NCBI GenBank assembly: GCA_037721215.1
Contig: JBBJNV010000005.1
Location: forward strand, 62,001 to 126,000
Reading direction: 5' to 3'
Length of the DNA stretch: 64,000 bases
From: Gemmatimonadaceae bacterium
GTDB lineage: Bacteria > Gemmatimonadota > Gemmatimonadetes > Gemmatimonadales > Gemmatimonadaceae
Of the stretch, positions 1-9,418 are shown in pieces. Within the stretch, counting starts at the first letter, position 1; every line of letters starts with the position of its first letter. The notes beneath the pieces were generated by a model. It ran no database searches, was not told the origin of the DNA, and was given only the letters and a program-made list of their open reading frames with translations. The position numbers and the translations under genes are program-made.

Positions 1-1778
1 ACGCACACCTTCCTGTCGAGCTTGGCGACGACCGAAGCCATGTAGGCACCGAATCCATTGACGACCGTTCCCTCCTCGACAACAAGGAGATATCTGTTGT
101 CCTTTACGAGTGAGTCGAGAACCGCCTCATCGTATGGCTTGAGAAATCTGCAGTTGACAACAGTCGAGCTGATGCCTTCCTGAGCCAGAATCTCACTCGC
201 CGCGACCGAGGGCAGCACCATCGTTCCAACCGCGAGAATCGCAACGCCGCCGGCAGCATCCCTCGACCCTGCACCGCGCCGCATAATTTCCCACGACCCG
301 TATTCCACGGCATCTATTTCGGTTATCGGTGGAGCAATATCAGGAGCCGCGTCGCGCGGATAGCGCAGACACGACGGGCCCGTGAGGTGCGACACCGCGG
401 TGCGAAGCAGGCCCAGCATCTCGGTGCCGTTCTTTGGTGCCATTACCGTCATCCCCGGAACAGCGAGCATGTAGGCAATGTCGTACAGCCCCATGTGCGT
501 TGGCCCGTCCTCTCCCACCAGTCCCGCGCGATCCATCGCGAAAACAACAGGCAGGTGCTGAATTGCCACATCATGAATCACATTGTCGTACGCGCGCTGC
601 AGGAATGTCGAATAAATGACGCACACCGGCACAATACCGCGCGTCGCCAGACCCGCCGCGAAGGTCACGGCATGTCCTTCGGCGATACCTACATCGAAGA
701 ACCTGTCCGGATGTGAACTCGCGAAAAGCCCCGTGCCCGTGCCACTCGGCATAGCCGCAGTGATGGCGACCAGTTTTGAATTTTCGTCCGCCAGCTCGCT
801 CAGCCCTTTTCCGAACGTTGCTGTATAGCCGGCATTGGCCGAAGACACTTTGAGTTGCTTGCCAGTCGCCGGATCGTGTCCGGGAGGAAGTGCATGCCAT
901 TTTTCGACCGAATCGCCGGCCGGGAAGCCCTTGCCCTTCTGCGTAATGACATGGATCAAGCGGGGGCCGGTAAAATCACGCACCGCCGAAAGGGTATCCA
1001 TGAGCACGTCGATATCGTGGCCATCGATTGGGCCGAAATAACGGAACCCCAATTCTTCGAATAGAACTCCGGGCGTAAGGAAAGCCTTCATGCTTTCTTC
1101 CCACTTCCGAACGAGCGCGCCAACACTGGCAAGCTTGCCGGGCCCTGAATCCATCACCGAGCCAATCTTCGACCGAACGCGATTGTACAACGGATTGCGC
1201 TGGATGGACGTGAGATACTTCGACATCGCGCCGACGTTCGGAGCGATGGACATCTCGTTGTCATTGAGAATCACGACAAAATCACGTCCTGACGCGCCAG
1301 CGTTGTTCAGTCCTTCGTAGGCAAGTCCGCAGGTCAGAGCGCCGTCGCCGAGTATCGATACGACCTTGAAGTTTTCGCCATTGATGTCTCGGGCCGTTGC
1401 CATTCCAAGCCCCGCTGAGATCGCCGTTGCCGCATGGCCCGCCCCAAATGTGTCGTACTCGCTCTCGTTGCGTTTAAGGAAGCCCGATAGCCCGTCTTCC
1501 TGCCGCAGCGTGTCCATGCCCCGGTTACGGCCGGTCAGGAGTTTGTGAGGATAGCCCTGGTGGCCGACATCCCACACAACCTGATCACGTGGCGTATCGA
1601 ACGCCGCGTGTATCGCAACAGAAAGTTCAACTACTCCAAGCCCGGCGCCGATATGTCCGCCGGTGTGCGAGCAGACAGCGATCATGCGCTCGCGAATCGC
1701 GGCGGAGACAGCGCGAAGCTGGTCCCTCGACATTCCCCTTAAAGCAGCGGTAGATCCAATTTCATCCAGAAGTGACAT
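1..1778 (-). CDS. dxs: 1-deoxy-D-xylulose-5-phosphate synthase (3' end outside window)
   Basis: Condenses pyruvate and glyceraldehyde-3-phosphate to DXP, the first step of the MEP isoprenoid pathway; thiamine-diphosphate enzyme in the cytosol. About 592 residues are readable from the ATG at 1778. Seen: SHTGGH near residues 37-42, the ThDP/Mg motif GDG at about 144-146 with NDN at 172-174, and the transketolase C-terminal region. The gene runs off the left edge, so probably only the last 30-50 residues are missing compared with the usual 620-640. A GAGGA lies 12 nt before the ATG. It follows ispA by 16 nt in the order xseB-ispA-dxs, a common bacterial isoprenoid arrangement. Identity is secure. 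Confidence 0.96.
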   Translation of the reverse strand, partial: MSLLDEIGSTAALRGMSRDQLRAVSAAIRERMIAVCSHTGGHIGAGLGVVELSVAIHAAFDTPRDQVVWDVGHQGYPHKLLTGRNRGMDTLRQEDGLSGFLKRNESEYDTFGAGHAATAISAGLGMATARDINGENFKVVSILGDGALTCGLAYEGLNNAGASGRDFVVILNDNEMSIAPNVGAMSKYLTSIQRNPLYNRVRSKIGSVMDSGPGKLASVGALVRKWEESMKAFLTPGVLFEELGFRYFGPIDGHDIDVLMDTLSAVRDFTGPRLIHVITQKGKGFPAGDSVEKWHALPPGHDPATGKQLKVSSANAGYTATFGKGLSELADENSKLVAITAAMPSGTGTGLFASSHPDRFFDVGIAEGHAVTFAAGLATRGIVPVCVIYSTFLQRAYDNVIHDVAIQHLPVVFAMDRAGLVGEDGPTHMGLYDIAYMLAVPGMTVMAPKNGTEMLGLLRTAVSHLTGPSCLRYPRDAAPDIAPPITEIDAVEYGSWEIMRRGAGSRDAAGGVAILAVGTMVLPSVAASEILAQEGISSTVVNCRFLKPYDEAVLDSLVKDNRYLLVVEEGTVVNGFGAYMASVVAKLDRKVC

Positions 1779-1794
1779 TGGTTGAATAATGTCC

Positions 1795-2718
1795 TCAGTG
1801 ACTGCGCGAAACTATGAACCACGCAAGACCGTCCAGCTCGGAGGTGAGCAGTCCGTTCTCCTGCAGAGCCGCGCGACCTTCATCAATCAACGTTCCTGCC
1901 GCCGCAACCGCGCCTTCGATGCCCAGAAGCGCGGGATACGTGCTCTTTCCGAGGGCGATATCCCGGCCCGCCGTTTTTCCCAGTCTGTCGCTCGACGATG
2001 TGACGTCCAAAACGTCATCCATGATCTGAAACGACAGTCCGACGCAACTTCCATAGCGCTCGAAAGCTTTCAGTCCTGATTCGGACGCGCCGGCCGCGAT
2101 TCCGCCAATTAGCACAGAGGCAGCAATGAGCGCCCCGGTCTTTGCCGAGTGGACTTCGTCGAGCCCCGCACGCGACAGCATCTTCCCTTCACCCTCGAGA
2201 TCGAGAAGCTGACCGGCAATCATTCCTCCGCCGCCGGCAGCCTGCATCAACACCTTAACTATCGTACAGCACGCGTCATCGGGCAACCGAAGATCCCGTG
2301 CGCCGCGATGCGCCATGCTCGCGGCGAGCGGGATCATGGCGGCGCCTGCAATAGTTGCATGGGCCACTGAGAATTGAATGTGAGCGGACGGACGTCCGCG
2401 CCTCATGTTGTCGTCATCCATACAAGGCAAGTCATCATGAACGAGTGAATAGGCGTGAACAATTTCAACCGAGGCTGCGAGTGCCGTGGCATCACCTGTG
2501 CCGCCCGCGGCACGGTAGGCGGCCAGTACAAGCATTCCGCGAAGCCGCTTCCCGCCGCCTCCCAGAGCATATCGCACGACGTCACCGGTCCCCCCACTGA
2601 CGGCGGCAAGCTCTCCCCTGATGAGTCGCAAGATTTCGAGCTCAACGGTAGCCCGATCATCTCGCGCTGCGACATCCGTCGCCCTAGCCTGCGAAATCCC
2701 GCAGCTCCAGTACACCAT
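1795..2718 (-). CDS. ispA: Polyprenyl (farnesyl/geranylgeranyl) diphosphate synthase
   Basis: Chain-elongating trans-prenyltransferase that joins IPP to allylic diphosphates; supplies precursors for quinones, carotenoids or undecaprenyl phosphate. The 307-residue protein has the first Asp-rich motif DDLPCMDDD followed by RRG, and the second motif DDVLD with an upstream FQIMDD. It also has the GGGKRLR stretch that binds the IPP diphosphate. Length fits the IspA class. The ATG at 2718 overlaps the end of xseB by 35 nt, with AAGGAG 16 nt upstream inside xseB, which suggests translational coupling. Product chain length (C15 or C20) cannot be read from sequence here. Confidence 0.93.
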   Translation of the reverse strand: MVYWSCGISQARATDVAARDDRATVELEILRLIRGELAAVSGGTGDVVRYALGGGGKRLRGMLVLAAYRAAGGTGDATALAASVEIVHAYSLVHDDLPCMDDDNMRRGRPSAHIQFSVAHATIAGAAMIPLAASMAHRGARDLRLPDDACCTIVKVLMQAAGGGGMIAGQLLDLEGEGKMLSRAGLDEVHSAKTGALIAASVLIGGIAAGASESGLKAFERYGSCVGLSFQIMDDVLDVTSSSDRLGKTAGRDIALGKSTYPALLGIEGAVAAAGTLIDEGRAALQENGLLTSELDGLAWFIVSRSH

Positions 2719-2896
2719 CTGCGCGCTCGACCAGCTCCTTCACGCGCGTCTCCGCCTCGCTTAGCTCATCGGACGCAAGTCGCAGCAACTCGATTCCTTC
2801 CTCGAACAGCTTGAGGGAAACGCTCAAGTCGAGGCGCTCCGTTTCAAGGTGCGATACGATCTGATCGAGCCGTGCGATGTTGGATTCAAACGTCAT
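2684..2896 (-). CDS. xseB: Exodeoxyribonuclease VII small subunit
   Basis: Small subunit of exonuclease VII, which degrades single-stranded DNA together with XseA. The 70-residue acidic, helical protein starts at the ATG at 2896 (MTFESNIARLDQIV). It contains the family core LSVSLKLFEEGIELLRLA and a coiled-coil-like tail. No Shine-Dalgarno sequence precedes the ATG. It is first of three minus-strand genes with ispA and dxs. xseA, often next to xseB, is not in the window. The gene is divergent from the ArsR-type regulator at 3045, with 148 nt between them. Confidence 0.88.
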   Translation of the reverse strand: MTFESNIARLDQIVSHLETERLDLSVSLKLFEEGIELLRLASDELSEAETRVKELVERADGVLELRDFAG

Positions 2897-2998
2897 TCGG
2901 AGGAAGCTGCCGGGGACACTACGAGGATAGGTTGAATATGCCTCAATCAGCGTCAGAAACAAAGCGCATCCAGGCGGTTCTGCACCCTGACTGATCAC

Positions 2999-3027
2999 TT
3001 GACATGCATCGTTGCACCTACCATCAT
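2999..3027 (+). promoter_or_regulatory. Candidate sigma-70 promoter of the regulator-ahcY operon
   Basis: A perfect -35 hexamer TTGACA at 2999-3004 is followed after 17 nt by CATCAT at 3022-3027, a four-of-six match to TATAAT. Transcription would start near 3034, inside the palindrome at 3028-3041 and about ten bases before the ATG at 3045. This placement argues against the upstream TTG at 3012 as the start codon. Confidence 0.5.
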
Positions 3028-3041
3028 TATATCCGGATATA
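3028..3041 (+). promoter_or_regulatory. Perfect 14-bp palindromic operator, likely bound by the adjacent ArsR-type regulator
   Basis: TATATCCGGATATA is identical to its reverse complement. It sits across the predicted transcription start, directly before the regulator's ATG. ArsR-family dimers bind AT-rich palindromes of this sort. A regulator fused to a methyltransferase-like domain upstream of ahcY matches the described SahR type (SAH-responsive). Autorepression relieved by S-adenosylhomocysteine is an inference. I found no second copy elsewhere in the window by eye. Confidence 0.6.
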
Positions 3042-3044
3042 CGG

Positions 3045-4067
3045 ATGCAACCTTCTCTCACTATCGCACTCTTCGACCGCATGACGGCGCTGGCCGATTC
3101 TACCAGAAGCCGCATGCTGCTGGTCCTCGACCGGCATGAGTTGACCGTCAGCGAACTGAAGTCGGTTCTGCAGCTGCCACAGTCCACCGTCAGCCGGCAT
3201 CTCAAGATCCTGGCTGACCACGACTGGGTGGGGTCTCGCGCCGACGGAACCAGCCGGCGATACCGGGCTACAGAAAAGCTTGATCCTCCGAGCCGGCGAT
3301 TGTGGCATCTGGTCCGGGAACAGGTCAGCATCACGCCGGCTGCCAGCCAGGATTCGCGGCGAGTCCAGATGGTGCTCGCCCACCGGCGGACCCGTTCGCA
3401 GAAGTTTTTTTCAAGCGCTGCAGGTCAGTGGGACCGCCTGCGCGCCGAGCTCTACGGGCGACGCGCTGACCTCCTTGGCCTCGTCGGATTACTCGACGAC
3501 GACTGGACGGTTGGTGACCTCGGTTGCGGCACTGGCCAGGTTGCCGAGTCGCTGGCGCCCTTCGTGGGCAATGTCATTGCGGTCGACGACTCCGCGGCGA
3601 TGATTTCAGCCGCAAAGAAACGGCTTGCGAGGGTGCCGAACGTTGCCGTTAGAGCCGGCCGCCTCGAATCGCTGCCCATCGACGATGCATCACTCGACGC
3701 AGCCATTCTGTTTCTCGTGCTCCATTACATACCTGAACCCGCGGCAGCGGTATCCGAGGCTTTTCGCGTTTTGAAACCGGGTGGCCGCTTACTGATCGTG
3801 GACATGATGCCGCACGAACGCGACGAGTTGCTGCACGAAATGGGTCACCTGTGGCGAGGGTTTCGCGAAGACCAGATAACGTCGTTCTTCGAGGCTGCTG
3901 GTTTTGAGGCGAGCCGATATCGAGCGCTGCCGCCCGATGAGGCCGCGAGAGGTCCCGCTCTCTTTGCCGCCGTGGCGCGCCGGGCGAACGCCTCGACAAA
4001 CATGGAATCATCCGGCGGCGACACCATAGCGGCGGAAGCTCCCGCCGTTCTCGCTTTGACGGCATGA
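3045..4067 (+). CDS. ArsR-family regulator fused to a SAM-dependent methyltransferase domain (SahR-like)
   Basis: Probable transcription factor of methyl-cycle genes. Residues 8-75 form a winged helix-turn-helix of ArsR type ([20 protein letters not shown], then a wing with ADGTSRRY). Residues 120-330 form a class I SAM-binding fold with motif I GDLGCGTG at about 157-164 and a later [11 protein letters not shown] strand. Families with this fusion next to ahcY have been named SahR; the methyltransferase-like domain is thought to sense SAH. The ATG at 3045 is chosen because the promoter and operator lie at 2999-3041; a TTG at 3012 would add 11 residues. Stop at 4067, then ahcY 40 nt on, so one operon is likely. 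Enzymatic methyltransferase activity is not excluded. Confidence 0.85.
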   Translation: MQPSLTIALFDRMTALADSTRSRMLLVLDRHELTVSELKSVLQLPQSTVSRHLKILADHDWVGSRADGTSRRYRATEKLDPPSRRLWHLVREQVSITPAASQDSRRVQMVLAHRRTRSQKFFSSAAGQWDRLRAELYGRRADLLGLVGLLDDDWTVGDLGCGTGQVAESLAPFVGNVIAVDDSAAMISAAKKRLARVPNVAVRAGRLESLPIDDASLDAAILFLVLHYIPEPAAAVSEAFRVLKPGGRLLIVDMMPHERDELLHEMGHLWRGFREDQITSFFEAAGFEASRYRALPPDEAARGPALFAAVARRANASTNMESSGGDTIAAEAPAVLALTA

Positions 4068-4107
4068 AGTGCAATCACTACCAACACATTCACCAGAAAA
4101 ACAAATC

Positions 4108-5619
4108 ATGACCAGCGTAGCAGAGTTTCCGGATACCGCGACAATGCAGAACTCAGCAGAAGGGCGGTTCGCCGTGAGCGGCCGGCCGGCGTTCAAGGTC
4201 GCCGATCTTTCACTCGCCGAGTTTGGCCGTAACGAGATCCGTCTCGCCGAGCATGAAATGCCCGGTTTGATGGCGCTCCGTGATGAGTATCGGGGTCAAA
4301 ACCCGCTCGCGGGTGCGAAGATCATGGGATCGCTTCACATGACGGTTCAGACCGCTGTACTCATAGAGACGCTCGTCGAGCTCGGCGCAGACGTTCGGTG
4401 GGTTTCATGCAATATTTTCTCGACGCAGGACCATGCAGCCGCGGCAGTCGTGGTCGGAAAATCCGGAACACAGGATAATCCGCAGGGCGTGCCGGTCTTC
4501 GCGTGGAAGGGTGAGACTCTCGAAGAGTACTGGTGGTGCACCGATCAGGCACTCGTCTGGCCCAATGGGTCGGGACCAACCCTGCTGCTGGATGATGGCG
4601 GCGATGCCACGCTTCTGGTGCACAAGGGCGTTGAGTTCGAGAAGGCCGGTGCGGTTCCCGGCTTCGACGAAGCCCGTGACTCGGAGGAATACGGCGTCAT
4701 ACTCGATCTTCTGCGGAACGAATACGCGAGAAATCCGGCCCGCTGGACGACGATGGCACGGGATCTCCGCGGAGTATCTGAGGAAACCACCACCGGCGTT
4801 CACCGCCTTTACCAGATGATGGAAGCCGGACAGCTGCTTTTCTGCGCCATCAACGTCAACGACTCGGTAACCAAGAGCAAGTTCGACAACCTGTATGGCT
4901 GCCGTCATTCGTTGACGGATGGAATTCTACGCGCATCAGACGTAATGCTTGCGGGCAAGGTGGCGGTGATCTGCGGCTACGGCGATGTCGGTAAAGGTTG
5001 CGCACAGGCGTTGAAGGGTCAGGGCGCGCGCGTGATCATCACGGAGATCGATCCCATCTGCGCATTACAGGCAGCTATGGAAGGTTATCAGGTGACCACG
5101 CTCGATGCGGTCATGGAGACCGCGGACATCTTCATTACCGCTACCGGCAACAAGAACATCATCACTGCGCGCGACATGGTTCGCATGAAGGACAAGGCGA
5201 TTGTCGGGAACATCGGTCACTTCGACAACGAAATCGACATGGCCGGGCTGAAAAAGATGAAGGGCGTCACCCGCGTCAACATCAAGCCGCAATACGACGA
5301 GTATGTGTTTCCCGACGGACACAGCGTGATGATTCTTGCCGAGGGTCGCCTGCTCAACCTCGGCTGCGCCACGGGGCATCCGAGCTTTGTCATGTCTGCC
5401 AGCTTCACCAACCAGGTCATGGCCCAGATTGAATTGCACCAGAATGTGGGCAAGTACGAGTGCAGGGTGTACACTCTCCCCAAGCACCTGGATGAAAAAG
5501 TTGCCCGGCTTCATCTGGACAAGCTCGGTGTCGTCCTGACCAGGCTGACCGACGATCAGGCAGCGTATCTGGGTGTGCCGATGAACGGACCGTACAAGTC
5601 TGACCATTACCGCTACTAG
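4108..5619 (+). CDS. ahcY: Adenosylhomocysteinase (S-adenosylhomocysteine hydrolase)
   Basis: NAD-dependent reversible cleavage of SAH to adenosine and homocysteine, which removes the product inhibitor of methyltransferases. From the ATG at 4108 the protein has 503 residues. Seen: N-terminal substrate domain ([20 protein letters not shown]), the NAD-binding loop [11 protein letters not shown] near residue 290, HFDNEIDM, the [10 protein letters not shown] segment, and the diagnostic C-terminus [12 protein letters not shown] at 4069 would give a longer start but has no supporting signal; an ATG at 4144 is also possible. It is the second gene of the regulator operon and is followed by a strong hairpin terminator. 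Confidence 0.96.
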   Translation: MTSVAEFPDTATMQNSAEGRFAVSGRPAFKVADLSLAEFGRNEIRLAEHEMPGLMALRDEYRGQNPLAGAKIMGSLHMTVQTAVLIETLVELGADVRWVSCNIFSTQDHAAAAVVVGKSGTQDNPQGVPVFAWKGETLEEYWWCTDQALVWPNGSGPTLLLDDGGDATLLVHKGVEFEKAGAVPGFDEARDSEEYGVILDLLRNEYARNPARWTTMARDLRGVSEETTTGVHRLYQMMEAGQLLFCAINVNDSVTKSKFDNLYGCRHSLTDGILRASDVMLAGKVAVICGYGDVGKGCAQALKGQGARVIITEIDPICALQAAMEGYQVTTLDAVMETADIFITATGNKNIITARDMVRMKDKAIVGNIGHFDNEIDMAGLKKMKGVTRVNIKPQYDEYVFPDGHSVMILAEGRLLNLGCATGHPSFVMSASFTNQVMAQIELHQNVGKYECRVYTLPKHLDEKVARLHLDKLGVVLTRLTDDQAAYLGVPMNGPYKSDHYRY

Positions 5620-5659
5620 GCTCGTCGCCTGGTGCGATACTGTAATCGGGCGTAAAAGA

Positions 5660-5695
5660 AGAGGGCACGAAGTCGAATCCGACTTCGTGCCCTCT
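5660..5695 (+). terminator. Strong, probably bidirectional terminator hairpin between ahcY and the convergent DUF2723 gene
   Basis: A 16-bp perfect stem (left arm 5660-5675, right arm 5680-5695) closes a four-base loop AATC. On the plus strand it is followed by a pyrimidine-rich CTCTCTT. On the minus strand it is followed by TCTTCTTTT. It therefore can stop transcription of ahcY and of the convergent minus-strand operon ending at 5757. Confidence 0.88.
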
Positions 5696-5756
5696 CTCTT
5701 AAATCATTCAGGCTTCCTTCAGCAGTGCAATAGTATCCCGGATTTCGACCGCTACG

Positions 5757-7379
5757 TCATCCGGCGCATTGCGCAGGGACAGGTGAGTCATGGCGTAACG
5801 GGCTTGCAATGACAGGTCTTTGCATTCGAGCAGCGGCAGTGCAGATCGCGGTGATAGTGGACGGCACCCCGCGCCACCGACCGACGAATTCTGCGTCGAG
5901 GAGGCGCTCACGTCGGGCCAGTTCTGCCCGATACCACCTGGCCGCAAGCAGCGGTACTGTCACGAGAGTAACGTCGCGCCGCACGCCTTCCACCTGCTGC
6001 GTGAACCATCCGGGATAGGTGTCATTGTCTCCGTACGCGAACACGACAGCGCGGGCGGGCGCCGGTTCCAGAATTCTTCGTGCGCTGTCAGCGGCTGCAC
6101 TGGCGAGTGGCACACGTGACCTGTCGACGGCACTCCGATTGAGCAGGGCCGGCAGCATCGCTACGGCGACACCGATCCACCTGCCACGGCTGCCGCCCCT
6201 GGCAAAAACCCGCATCGCCCCCGCGCCGGCCCAAAGCCCCCAGCACGCAAACGCCAAGGCGAAAAAGTAGTCGCGCTCCCGTGCCTCGCGTTTCGTACCC
6301 TCCGGCAGAAAGCCGTATCCGTAGGAAGGGCCGGCCTTCATGTTGAGATACGCAATGATGCCAAGTGACGCGCATGCTAATACCATCGACATTCCCAGCC
6401 AGCTGGGGCGATGAATACGCCGGTGCCATGCGAACCCGGCGACACCCAGCAGCGCATACGCGATCGAAAAAGGCGTACGGCGCCACGACGGAGGAGCTTC
6501 GGACGCGAGACCGAGCGCAATTTGCCAATCGGCATACTCGAAGAGGTTGCCGACCTGAAGAAACACCGGCGCCTGTCGGGGCAATATCGGAACGGGCTGA
6601 TACTGGGCCCTCGTAACGACATCGATGAACGAACGCCATGTATCCGGGTTCCCCTGATTCACGCCCGGATCGTGACTGGCTCGCACGAGCATGAACAGTA
6701 CTGCAGAGGCGCCGAGCGCAATCATCGCGACGCCTTGCACGCCGGTCCAGATCGCACGGCCAGGTTCGCGGCCTGAGGCATGGTAAGAACGGCGTCTGCC
6801 TGAGAATGCCAGCACGATCGCTGCCGGAGCCGCGACCAGTGCGGAAAGCTGGAGCGTCCACCCCAACCCAATGAGATAAGCAAGCAGCACCAGCCACTTC
6901 GCCTCTGCCGTTTCACGCCCGCGATTCGCAACGAAAAGCAGGATCGCGGAAAAAAGAAGCGATGGAGCGTAAACTTCGGTTTCATTGGCATTCAGCCAGA
7001 CGCTCGACATCAGCCCTGCGAGAAGCCCCCCCGCAGCCGCCGACCACGGATCACGCGTCCACGTCGCCATCAACCATGTAAGAACACCGCACGCCGCGGC
7101 GGTGGATACCGCCGAGAGAAGATTCACTGCGTAGGCATAACCGACGAACGGCGAAACCAGCGTCGCCCAGACGTTCGCAATCAGTATGTAGAGCGGCGTT
7201 CCAGGCGGGTGAGGAATGCCGAGAGTTTTTACGGCGGCAATGAATTCGCCCGAATCCCAATAGGTAACCGTTGGGGCGAGTGTCGCTACATAAACGAAAA
7301 GCAATACCGCGGCGACCGCGATCGGAGCGGCGGTTGCCCCCCGCTCCGGTTGTGGTTGATCCCCCTGTCCTTCACGCAA
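5757..7379 (-). CDS. DUF2723 family polytopic membrane protein (GT-C-like glycosyltransferase)
   Basis: Integral membrane protein of 540 residues. Residues 20-45 are the first transmembrane helix. It is followed by the family signature TYWDSGEFIAAVKTLGIPHP and PGTPLY, the acidic/His loop typical of DUF2723 proteins (the TMEM260 O-mannosyltransferase relatives). About 10 further hydrophobic helices reach to residue 390. The C-terminal soluble part contains YGDNDTYPGWFTQQVEGVRR. Likely transfers a lipid-linked sugar on the periplasmic face; the substrate is unknown. It follows ftsH by 56 nt. The C-terminus looks abrupt: from about 5824 another frame shows higher third-position GC and runs to a stop at 5708, so a frameshift near the 3' end is possible. 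Confidence 0.82.
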   Translation of the reverse strand: MREGQGDQPQPERGATAAPIAVAAVLLFVYVATLAPTVTYWDSGEFIAAVKTLGIPHPPGTPLYILIANVWATLVSPFVGYAYAVNLLSAVSTAAACGVLTWLMATWTRDPWSAAAGGLLAGLMSSVWLNANETEVYAPSLLFSAILLFVANRGRETAEAKWLVLLAYLIGLGWTLQLSALVAAPAAIVLAFSGRRRSYHASGREPGRAIWTGVQGVAMIALGASAVLFMLVRASHDPGVNQGNPDTWRSFIDVVTRAQYQPVPILPRQAPVFLQVGNLFEYADWQIALGLASEAPPSWRRTPFSIAYALLGVAGFAWHRRIHRPSWLGMSMVLACASLGIIAYLNMKAGPSYGYGFLPEGTKREARERDYFFALAFACWGLWAGAGAMRVFARGGSRGRWIGVAVAMLPALLNRSAVDRSRVPLASAAADSARRILEPAPARAVVFAYGDNDTYPGWFTQQVEGVRRDVTLVTVPLLAARWYRAELARRERLLDAEFVGRWRGVPSTITAICTAAARMQRPVIASPLRHDSPVPAQCAG

Positions 7380-7435
7380 GCGTCCCAGCCGGCCAGAGCC
7401 TCACCGGCCGGCCGGTTGTCGCTTGCGCCGCGCGA

Positions 7436-9418
7436 TCACGCCGGAGCGACTTCCGGGCCGCCGAACAGCGGCGGTTTTGCGGGCTTGGGCTGCGCCACCG
7501 GCAGCTCCTTGACCGGCGCCGCCGGAGTCGAAGGCGGATGAATTCTCGGCGGCAGGGTCTCCCCACGCACGAGCTTCTGCACATCTTCCCCAGTGAGCGT
7601 CTCGCGGTCGAGCAACGCTGCAGCAACGCGGTGCAGCAGATCGAGATTCTCTGTCAGCGTCTCCTTCGCGCGGTTGTAGGCCTCCTTGATCACGCGCGAA
7701 ACTTCAGAGTCGACGAGTTGGGCCGTGCGCTCGGAAACTTCTCTTCGGGTCTGCAGTTCGCGCCCCAGAAAGAGCTCCTGTTCGTTGTCTCCAACGAGAA
7801 TAGGTCCGATTGCATCGGAAAGTCCCCATTGCGTCACGTACCTGCGGGCGAGACCAGTTGCCTGCTGGATGTCACTCGACGCGCCAGTGGTAACTCGCCC
7901 GCGGCCAAAAACCAGTTCCTCGGCAACACGTCCGCCATACATGCGAACGAGGTGGGCTTCGAGCTGCTCACGGGTGATCGAGACGCGGTCATCCTCGGGA
8001 AGCGTAAACGCGAGTCCAAGTGCGCGACCTCGCGGTACGATAGTCACCTTGTGGAGCGGATCATTGCCGAGAGTCATCACAGTGCAGACAGCATGACCGC
8101 CCTCGTGATACGCGGTCAGCTTGCGCTCCTCGTCCTTCATCACCATCGACTTTCTCTCAGCGCCGAGCATGACCTTGTCCTTCGCATCTTCGAGGTCGTT
8201 CATGTAGACCTTGTCATGATTCCGGCGTGCAGCGAGCAACGCGCCTTCGTTCACAAGATTCGCAAGGTCAGCACCCGACATACCGGGGGTTCCGCGGGCG
8301 AGCGTCGTGATGCTGACGTCATCAGCCAGGGGCTTGTTGCGCGTGTGCACCTTGAGAATACCCTCGCGGCCGCGGAGATCGGGCGCGTCGACCACAATCT
8401 GGCGATCGAATCGACCCGGCCGAAGCAGCGCCGGATCGAGCACGTCCGGCCGGTTGGTGGCGGCGATCAGGATCACGCCCTCATTCGACTCGAATCCATC
8501 CATCTCGACCAGCAACTGGTTGAGAGTCTGCTCGCGCTCGTCATGACCCCCACCGAGGCCAGCGCCGCGATGGCGACCGACGGCATCGATTTCGTCGATG
8601 AAGATGATACACGGCGCATTGGCTTTGCCCTGCTCGAAAAGATCTCTCACCCGGCTGGCGCCGACGCCAACAAACATTTCGACGAAATCAGAGCCGGACA
8701 TCGAGAAAAACGGGCGCCCCGCCTCTCCGGCAACAGCGCGCGCGAGAAGTGTCTTGCCAGTTCCGGGGGGACCGATGAGAAGTGCACCCTTGGGAAGACG
8801 CCCACCGAGCTTCGTGAACTTCTGAGGATCCTTGAGGAACTCTATGATTTCTTCAAGCTCGACCTTGGCTTCGTCCGCTCCGGCAACGTCGGCAAACGTG
8901 ACCTTCGGCGAATCTGCCGTGAGAAGCTTTGCCTTCGATTTGCCGAAGGAAAATGCCTTCGCGCCACCCGCCTGCATCTGCCGCAGCAGGAAAATCCAGA
9001 TACCGAAGATGATAATGTAGGGCAGCAGCATCACGAGGATTCCCGCGAACGAGGCTCCCTGCTTCTCCGCGCTGATTCGCACTTTCTTCTCACGCAACCG
9101 GGCGACCTCGGCCTCCGAATTCTCGACCGGCAGCAACACAGTGAACCGGCCGATTGAACGCCGGTTCACCGCGATCTTGTTTCTGAATTCGCCGATGACC
9201 TGACTGCCGGCCTGAATTGTAACGGCCGCAACGTTGTTAGCCTCGAGCTGTTCATCGTATACCCAATACTCGATCTTGGGCGCCGCCTCGTTGGTGCTCG
9301 AGGTGTAAGTGAAAAGCATTCCCGCTAGCAAAGTGATCAGAACCCAGAAAGAAAGCGTCTTCGACAGCTTCCCCCAGTTTCGTGGTCCTTTCGAATTTTG
9401 TGGCATTGACAATGGCAT
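7436..9418 (-). CDS. ftsH: ATP-dependent zinc metalloprotease FtsH
   Basis: Membrane-anchored AAA+ protease that degrades misassembled membrane proteins and short-lived regulators. 660 residues: transmembrane helix at 22-38, periplasmic FtsH_ext domain at about 45-120, second helix at 125-146, Walker A GPPGTGKT at 216-223, Walker B IIFIDEID at about 271-278, second region of homology RPGRFDR, and zinc motif HEGGH at 438-442 (HExxH form). The tail is Pro/Ala rich. The ATG shares its A with the hpt stop (TAATG), so translation is probably coupled. The tilS-hpt-ftsH order is widely conserved in bacteria. Confidence 0.97.
   Translation of the reverse strand: MPLSMPQNSKGPRNWGKLSKTLSFWVLITLLAGMLFTYTSSTNEAAPKIEYWVYDEQLEANNVAAVTIQAGSQVIGEFRNKIAVNRRSIGRFTVLLPVENSEAEVARLREKKVRISAEKQGASFAGILVMLLPYIIIFGIWIFLLRQMQAGGAKAFSFGKSKAKLLTADSPKVTFADVAGADEAKVELEEIIEFLKDPQKFTKLGGRLPKGALLIGPPGTGKTLLARAVAGEAGRPFFSMSGSDFVEMFVGVGASRVRDLFEQGKANAPCIIFIDEIDAVGRHRGAGLGGGHDEREQTLNQLLVEMDGFESNEGVILIAATNRPDVLDPALLRPGRFDRQIVVDAPDLRGREGILKVHTRNKPLADDVSITTLARGTPGMSGADLANLVNEGALLAARRNHDKVYMNDLEDAKDKVMLGAERKSMVMKDEERKLTAYHEGGHAVCTVMTLGNDPLHKVTIVPRGRALGLAFTLPEDDRVSITREQLEAHLVRMYGGRVAEELVFGRGRVTTGASSDIQQATGLARRYVTQWGLSDAIGPILVGDNEQELFLGRELQTRREVSERTAQLVDSEVSRVIKEAYNRAKETLTENLDLLHRVAAALLDRETLTGEDVQKLVRGETLPPRIHPPSTPAAPVKELPVAQPKPAKPPLFGGPEVAPA

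Noticed and set aside
3012-3044. TTG at 3012 as the start of the ArsR-methyltransferase protein
   Set aside because: The predicted transcription start (about 3034) and the operator lie downstream of it; the ATG at 3045 matches the family N-terminus.
5708-5947. Separate 79-codon gene overlapping the 3' end of the DUF2723 gene
   Set aside because: Its first half is a shadow of the DUF2723 frame; only the last 38 codons look gene-like, which fits a frameshifted tail better than a separate gene.
7271-9157. 628-codon open frame on the plus strand opposite ftsH
   Set aside because: It is antisense to an unmistakable ftsH, has no family motif, and its length is explained by the high-GC codon pattern of the opposite strand.
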